Source: Verrucomicrobiaceae bacterium (GTDB lineage: Bacteria > Verrucomicrobiota > Verrucomicrobiia > Verrucomicrobiales > Verrucomicrobiaceae). Taken from it: a DNA stretch of 64,000 bases. Location: assembly GCA_947458455.1 (NCBI GenBank), contig CANGYJ010000008.1, positions 186,001-250,000 of the forward strand, given 5' to 3'. Below are positions 60,947 to 64,000 of the stretch, one piece after another. How positions within the stretch are numbered: the stretch's first letter is position 1; every line of letters begins with the position of its first letter. The notes beneath the pieces are model-generated. The model was not told where the DNA came from. It saw only the letters and a program-made list of their open reading frames with translations, and did no database searches. Position numbers and translations under genes: made by a program.

Positions 60947-62623
60947 ATGAAACGCACCCTCGCACTCCTCACCGTATTCATCCTCGCTCCGCAGGCCGCC
61001 TTGCACGCTGCCGACGCTGGCATCACCTGGCTCCTTCACTACGACGGCAAATCATTGCCATCTGAGCCGTGGACAACTCTTGGCAAAGCCAATGCGAAGG
61101 TCGAAGCTGGTGCGCTGCGTTTGAGCGATGACTCAAAAGACGACATGGGTGCCTTTGAAGCCGAGTGGCAGGGCGATCTCGAGGGCAAGGAGATCATCGT
61201 CGAGGCCCGCGTGAAGCTGGTGAGCATGGTGGGCCATCGCGACTCGCCGACGGCGACTTGGCCGCAGCGCGACGGGTCGCCGATCTGCCTGGAAGTCTGC
61301 GATGGAAAGCATGTGGAGGGTATTTTGCTCACGCCTCCTGCCGCTACCCATGAGGGAGCCGCAAAAGGCTATGTGCGCACGCTGACGGATCGCTTTGCTC
61401 AAGCGGACACACGGGACGCCTTTCACACCTATCGGCTCGTCATTCGTGGCGAAGACATGGCGGTCGAGATGGACGGCAAACCCATCATCGAAGGCCGCGA
61501 TGCTTTCTGGAGACCCGCGACATCACCGCGCAAGTTCATCCGTTTTGGCTCCACCTCGAAGCCGTTCACCGGCGATGCTCAGTGGGAGTTTGTGCGGCTT
61601 GGATTGCGGCCTGCTGCGACTGCGGCGGCGGAAAAGTCGCCGCTGAAGATCACTGTCAGCGAGCCGTGGCCGCTCAATGTGGAAGAGAAGAACACCGAGT
61701 CGCGCCCCTACCTCTACGACATGGGCCAGGGGTTGCTTTTGACCAGCAATCCGCAAGGCAGCGATGCCTTGCTGGAGCCTTACATCGTGCGCCGCAGCAC
61801 GGATGCGGGCAAAACGTGGCAGGCCGTGCCGGGCACTGAACAAAACAGCGATTCGCCACAGGAACTCGTGCGCCTCGCCGATGGGCGCATCCTCGGGCCA
61901 TCGCGTTGGACGCGCTTGCAGCCGGACGGCACCCTGACTGGCAAGACGACGATCCTCAATGCCACTGCGGAGACCTTCACCATGCACGACAGCACCATCA
62001 CTCTGCCAGCCGAGTTCATGCCAGCGAAGAGCGGCGAGGTGCTCATTTGCGAGCGCCACATCTGGGCAGAGAAAGACGGCAGCATCACCGCCGTCTCCTG
62101 GAGTCGCACCAATCAACGCGATGCTCAAAAACGCTTCGTCGTCACACGCCACACCCATTTGCTGCACAGCACCGATCTCGGCAAAACGTGGACGCATCAC
62201 GCTCACGTCGGCCTCGGCGGTGAACCCGCCGTCGTGCGCCTCAGCGACAGCGAATGGCTCGCCGTCACACGTCCCGATGGCCACATGTCGAACCTCCTCC
62301 AACACCGTTCGCTCGATGGCGGCAAGACCTGGATGTTCGAGCGCACGCTGGAAGAAGGCAGCGTCATGCCCGACCTCGTGCTCATGAGCAACGGCGTGCT
62401 CGCTTGCAGCTACGGCCGCCCCGTTTCCAATCTCATGTTCAGCCTCGATGGCGGCCGCACCTGGCGCGACCACCGCGTCATCTCCGACCGCGCGAACTTC
62501 AACTACACCACCATCCGCGAGATCAGCCCCGGTCGCCTGCTCTATATGCACGACGGCCCAATCCCCGGCACCCTGGCTCGGATTAACTCACTCTATGTCG
62601 AGGTGCAGAAGGCGAAGCCTTGA
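60947..62623 (+). CDS. Exported BNR/Asp-box sialidase-type protein
   Basis: A 558-residue protein with a signal peptide (MKRTLALLTVFILAPQAALHA). The N-terminal third is a beta-sandwich of the laminin-G/concanavalin type (GAFEAEWQGDLEGKEIIVEARVKLVS). The rest is a six-bladed propeller with four Asp boxes of the form S-x-D-x-G-(K/R)-T-W: RSTDAGKTW, HSTDLGKTW, RSLDGGKTW and FSLDGGRTW. These mark the sialidase/exo-alpha-sialidase superfamily. The sialate esterases in the same locus support a sialic acid-related substrate, but the catalytic Arg triad was not verified. Start chosen for the signal peptide; an in-frame ATG at 60890 overlaps the previous gene. Confidence 0.85.
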   Translation: MKRTLALLTVFILAPQAALHAADAGITWLLHYDGKSLPSEPWTTLGKANAKVEAGALRLSDDSKDDMGAFEAEWQGDLEGKEIIVEARVKLVSMVGHRDSPTATWPQRDGSPICLEVCDGKHVEGILLTPPAATHEGAAKGYVRTLTDRFAQADTRDAFHTYRLVIRGEDMAVEMDGKPIIEGRDAFWRPATSPRKFIRFGSTSKPFTGDAQWEFVRLGLRPAATAAAEKSPLKITVSEPWPLNVEEKNTESRPYLYDMGQGLLLTSNPQGSDALLEPYIVRRSTDAGKTWQAVPGTEQNSDSPQELVRLADGRILGPSRWTRLQPDGTLTGKTTILNATAETFTMHDSTITLPAEFMPAKSGEVLICERHIWAEKDGSITAVSWSRTNQRDAQKRFVVTRHTHLLHSTDLGKTWTHHAHVGLGGEPAVVRLSDSEWLAVTRPDGHMSNLLQHRSLDGGKTWMFERTLEEGSVMPDLVLMSNGVLACSYGRPVSNLMFSLDGGRTWRDHRVISDRANFNYTTIREISPGRLLYMHDGPIPGTLARINSLYVEVQKAKP

Positions 62624-62644
62624 AGGCAACATTCCACTCAAAAC

Positions 62645-63625
62645 ATGAAACTCGAACTCACCCTCATCGCCCTCCTCCTAGCTCCACTGACGACGCTTCT
62701 CGCCGCTGATGCCCCAGCCAAGGCGCAGAAGCCCGCACCCGAGCACCGGAAGTATGAGCTGCCCGTCGAGCCTGACGAAAACGTCGCGTATGGCACGCAT
62801 CGGATGCAGGTGATTTATTTTTGGAGGGCCAAGTCCGACCAACCCACGCCGCTGCTCGTTTACATCCATGGCGGCGGCTGGCAGGGCGGGGATCGCTCCG
62901 TGGCTCGAAGCATGATCCTGCCAGCGCTCAGTGCTGGGATCTCGGTGGCCTCCGTGGAATACCGCACCATCAAAGACTCCACCGCCGATGGGCTCGTGCC
63001 GCCGGTGAAGGGGCCGATGCTCGACTGCGCCCGCGCTCTCCAGTTCTGCCGCAGCAAAGCCAAGGACTGGAACCTCGACAAAACCAAGGTCGCCCTGGCT
63101 GGCGGCTCCGCTGGTGCCTGCACCAGTCTCTGGCTAGCCTTTCACGATGACCTCGCCGATCCTACCAGCGCCGATCCGGTCGCTCGCGAATCCACCCGCG
63201 TCCTCTGTGCCGCCGTCTCAGGAGCGCAGACCACGCTCGATCCTCACCAGATGCGCGAATGGACGCCCAACAGCAAATACGGCTCCCACGCCTTCGGCAT
63301 CGTGTGGGATGCGAAGAAGAAAATCGGCTCCTTCCAGACGTTCTACGAAGCCCGAGAGCGCCTCATGCCCTGGATCAAAGAATACTCGCCCTACGAACTC
63401 GTCACCCCGGGCGACCCGCCCGTCGGCCTTTACTACAGCGCCCCGCCCAACCTCGGCCACGACGAAAAAGATCCCACCCACACCGCGAACTTCGGCGTGA
63501 AGCTCAAAGAACACTGCGACGCCCACCAAGTCCCCTGCGACCTCGTCTATCCCGGTGCCCCGAACGTGAAGCACGCCACCGACAACGATTACATCAAGGC
63601 GCATCTGAGGCCGGAGCTGAAGTAA
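62645..63625 (+). CDS. Exported alpha/beta-hydrolase (carboxylesterase type)
   Basis: A 326-residue protein with a signal peptide (to about residue 20). The esterase fold begins with LLVYIHGGGWQGG, the oxyanion HGGGW motif, followed by GGSAGAC at 153-159 with the probable nucleophile Ser155. The His near the C-terminus (NVKHATDND) could complete the triad. Members of this group hydrolyse acyl esters on sugars or small molecules. It is the last gene of the tightly packed run, and 90 bases separate it from the next start. Probably it deacylates glycan fragments made by its neighbours. Confidence 0.85.
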   Translation: MKLELTLIALLLAPLTTLLAADAPAKAQKPAPEHRKYELPVEPDENVAYGTHRMQVIYFWRAKSDQPTPLLVYIHGGGWQGGDRSVARSMILPALSAGISVASVEYRTIKDSTADGLVPPVKGPMLDCARALQFCRSKAKDWNLDKTKVALAGGSAGACTSLWLAFHDDLADPTSADPVARESTRVLCAAVSGAQTTLDPHQMREWTPNSKYGSHAFGIVWDAKKKIGSFQTFYEARERLMPWIKEYSPYELVTPGDPPVGLYYSAPPNLGHDEKDPTHTANFGVKLKEHCDAHQVPCDLVYPGAPNVKHATDNDYIKAHLRPELK

Positions 63626-63715
63626 GTCCCACCGCATCATTGGAAGACTCTCCCCACAGATCTTGGTTGCCACGAATGGCTTGATCTCCTCTTACCTTCA
63701 TGCAGAGCTAACACG

Positions 63716-64000
63716 ATGAACCCTCCCCCCTTTGAATCGCTGAGCGCCATCAAGAACTGGCTCGGAGACGCGGAAGCCGTCCCGCTTCCGCAACCACAGC
63801 CTCAAGGGCTGAGTGCGCAGGAGAGACAGGAACTTAAAAAAGTGGAGCGAGCAATGGCCCAACTTGCAGAGCTTGGCTTTCCGATCCCTCCGGAAATGAC
63901 CACCAAACACAAACAGTTGGCCGAGCGCGTTGTCCCTGAGGCACCCGAACCGGAGGCAGCACTAATGCTCCCCGAGCTTGAGCGGCTGTGTGACGATCTC
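63716..64000 (+). CDS. Hypothetical protein, N-terminal 95 residues (cut by the window edge)
   Basis: An ATG at 63716 opens a frame that remains open to the end of the window. The 95 residues are polar and rich in Pro and Gln at the start (MNPPPFESLSAIKNWLGDAEAVPLPQPQPQGL), then helical and charged (SAQERQELKKVERAMAQLAELGFP), with no signal peptide. It therefore seems cytoplasmic and probably belongs to a different transcript from the exported-protein run. No family recognised from this part. Confidence 0.6.
   Translation, partial: MNPPPFESLSAIKNWLGDAEAVPLPQPQPQGLSAQERQELKKVERAMAQLAELGFPIPPEMTTKHKQLAERVVPEAPEPEAALMLPELERLCDDL

Overview
This window looks like chromosomal DNA of a GC-rich, Gram-negative-type bacterium of the Planctomycetes-Verrucomicrobia group, most likely a verrucomicrobium. 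The reasons are family content and style: three secreted arylsulfatases, two DUF1501 proteins, a cytochrome-c/DUF1549/DUF1553 (PSD1) protein, a ThuA protein, two DUF4838 proteins and sialate O-acetylesterases, plus lpxI, which implies lipid A. Most exported proteins have short 'MK(R/H)..LLL..LHA' signal peptides. No rRNA, tRNA, CRISPR array, integrase or transposase was seen. No gap between genes exceeds 300 bases.

Layout. 1-10.4 kb: tail of a retropepsin-like protein, an acyltransferase, two sulfatases, a sugar isomerase-like TIM barrel, a secreted M20 hydrolase, an aldo/keto reductase homologue and a secreted subtilase-like protein. 10.5-11.1 kb: a VapBC-type toxin-antitoxin pair. 11.1-20.2 kb (minus strand): a gene row encoding an ExbB/TolQ-like proton channel with a zinc ribbon, two ExbD-like coiled-coil proteins, a secreted PSD1 cytochrome, a small membrane protein and a DUF1501 protein. 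This is my main candidate for an undescribed envelope system. 20.3-29.7 kb: an MFS transporter, an ABCG-like transporter divergent from a ketosynthase pair (one active, one lacking catalytic residues), a UPF0175/DUF3368 toxin-antitoxin pair, a left-handed beta-helix transferase and trigger factor. 29.7-45.7 kb: a third sulfatase, a ParE-type pair, an orphan DUF1501 protein, a Fic protein with an altered active site, a 2051-residue TPR protein coupled to a lipoprotein, a YhcG-type nuclease, an MFS exporter, a GH25-like lipoprotein and a PhyH-type oxygenase.

45.9-63.6 kb (plus strand): lpxI, then eleven tightly packed genes for exported proteins (beta-propeller, SASA/hydrolase fusion, sialate O-acetylesterase, GH43 homologue, ThuA, two DUF4838 proteins flanking an exported pyruvyltransferase-like protein, an alpha-barrel protein, a BNR sialidase and an esterase). 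It reads as a glycan-processing locus without SusC/SusD. The last 285 bases are the start of another gene.

Two cross-cutting features stand out. Four intergenic spots carry 7-bp-period repeats, three of them with inverted arms, and a REPIN-like double palindrome sits inside the PSD1 coding sequence. Five proteins also appear, by eye, to have lost canonical catalytic residues while keeping the fold. All calls come from reading the sequence; no searches were run.
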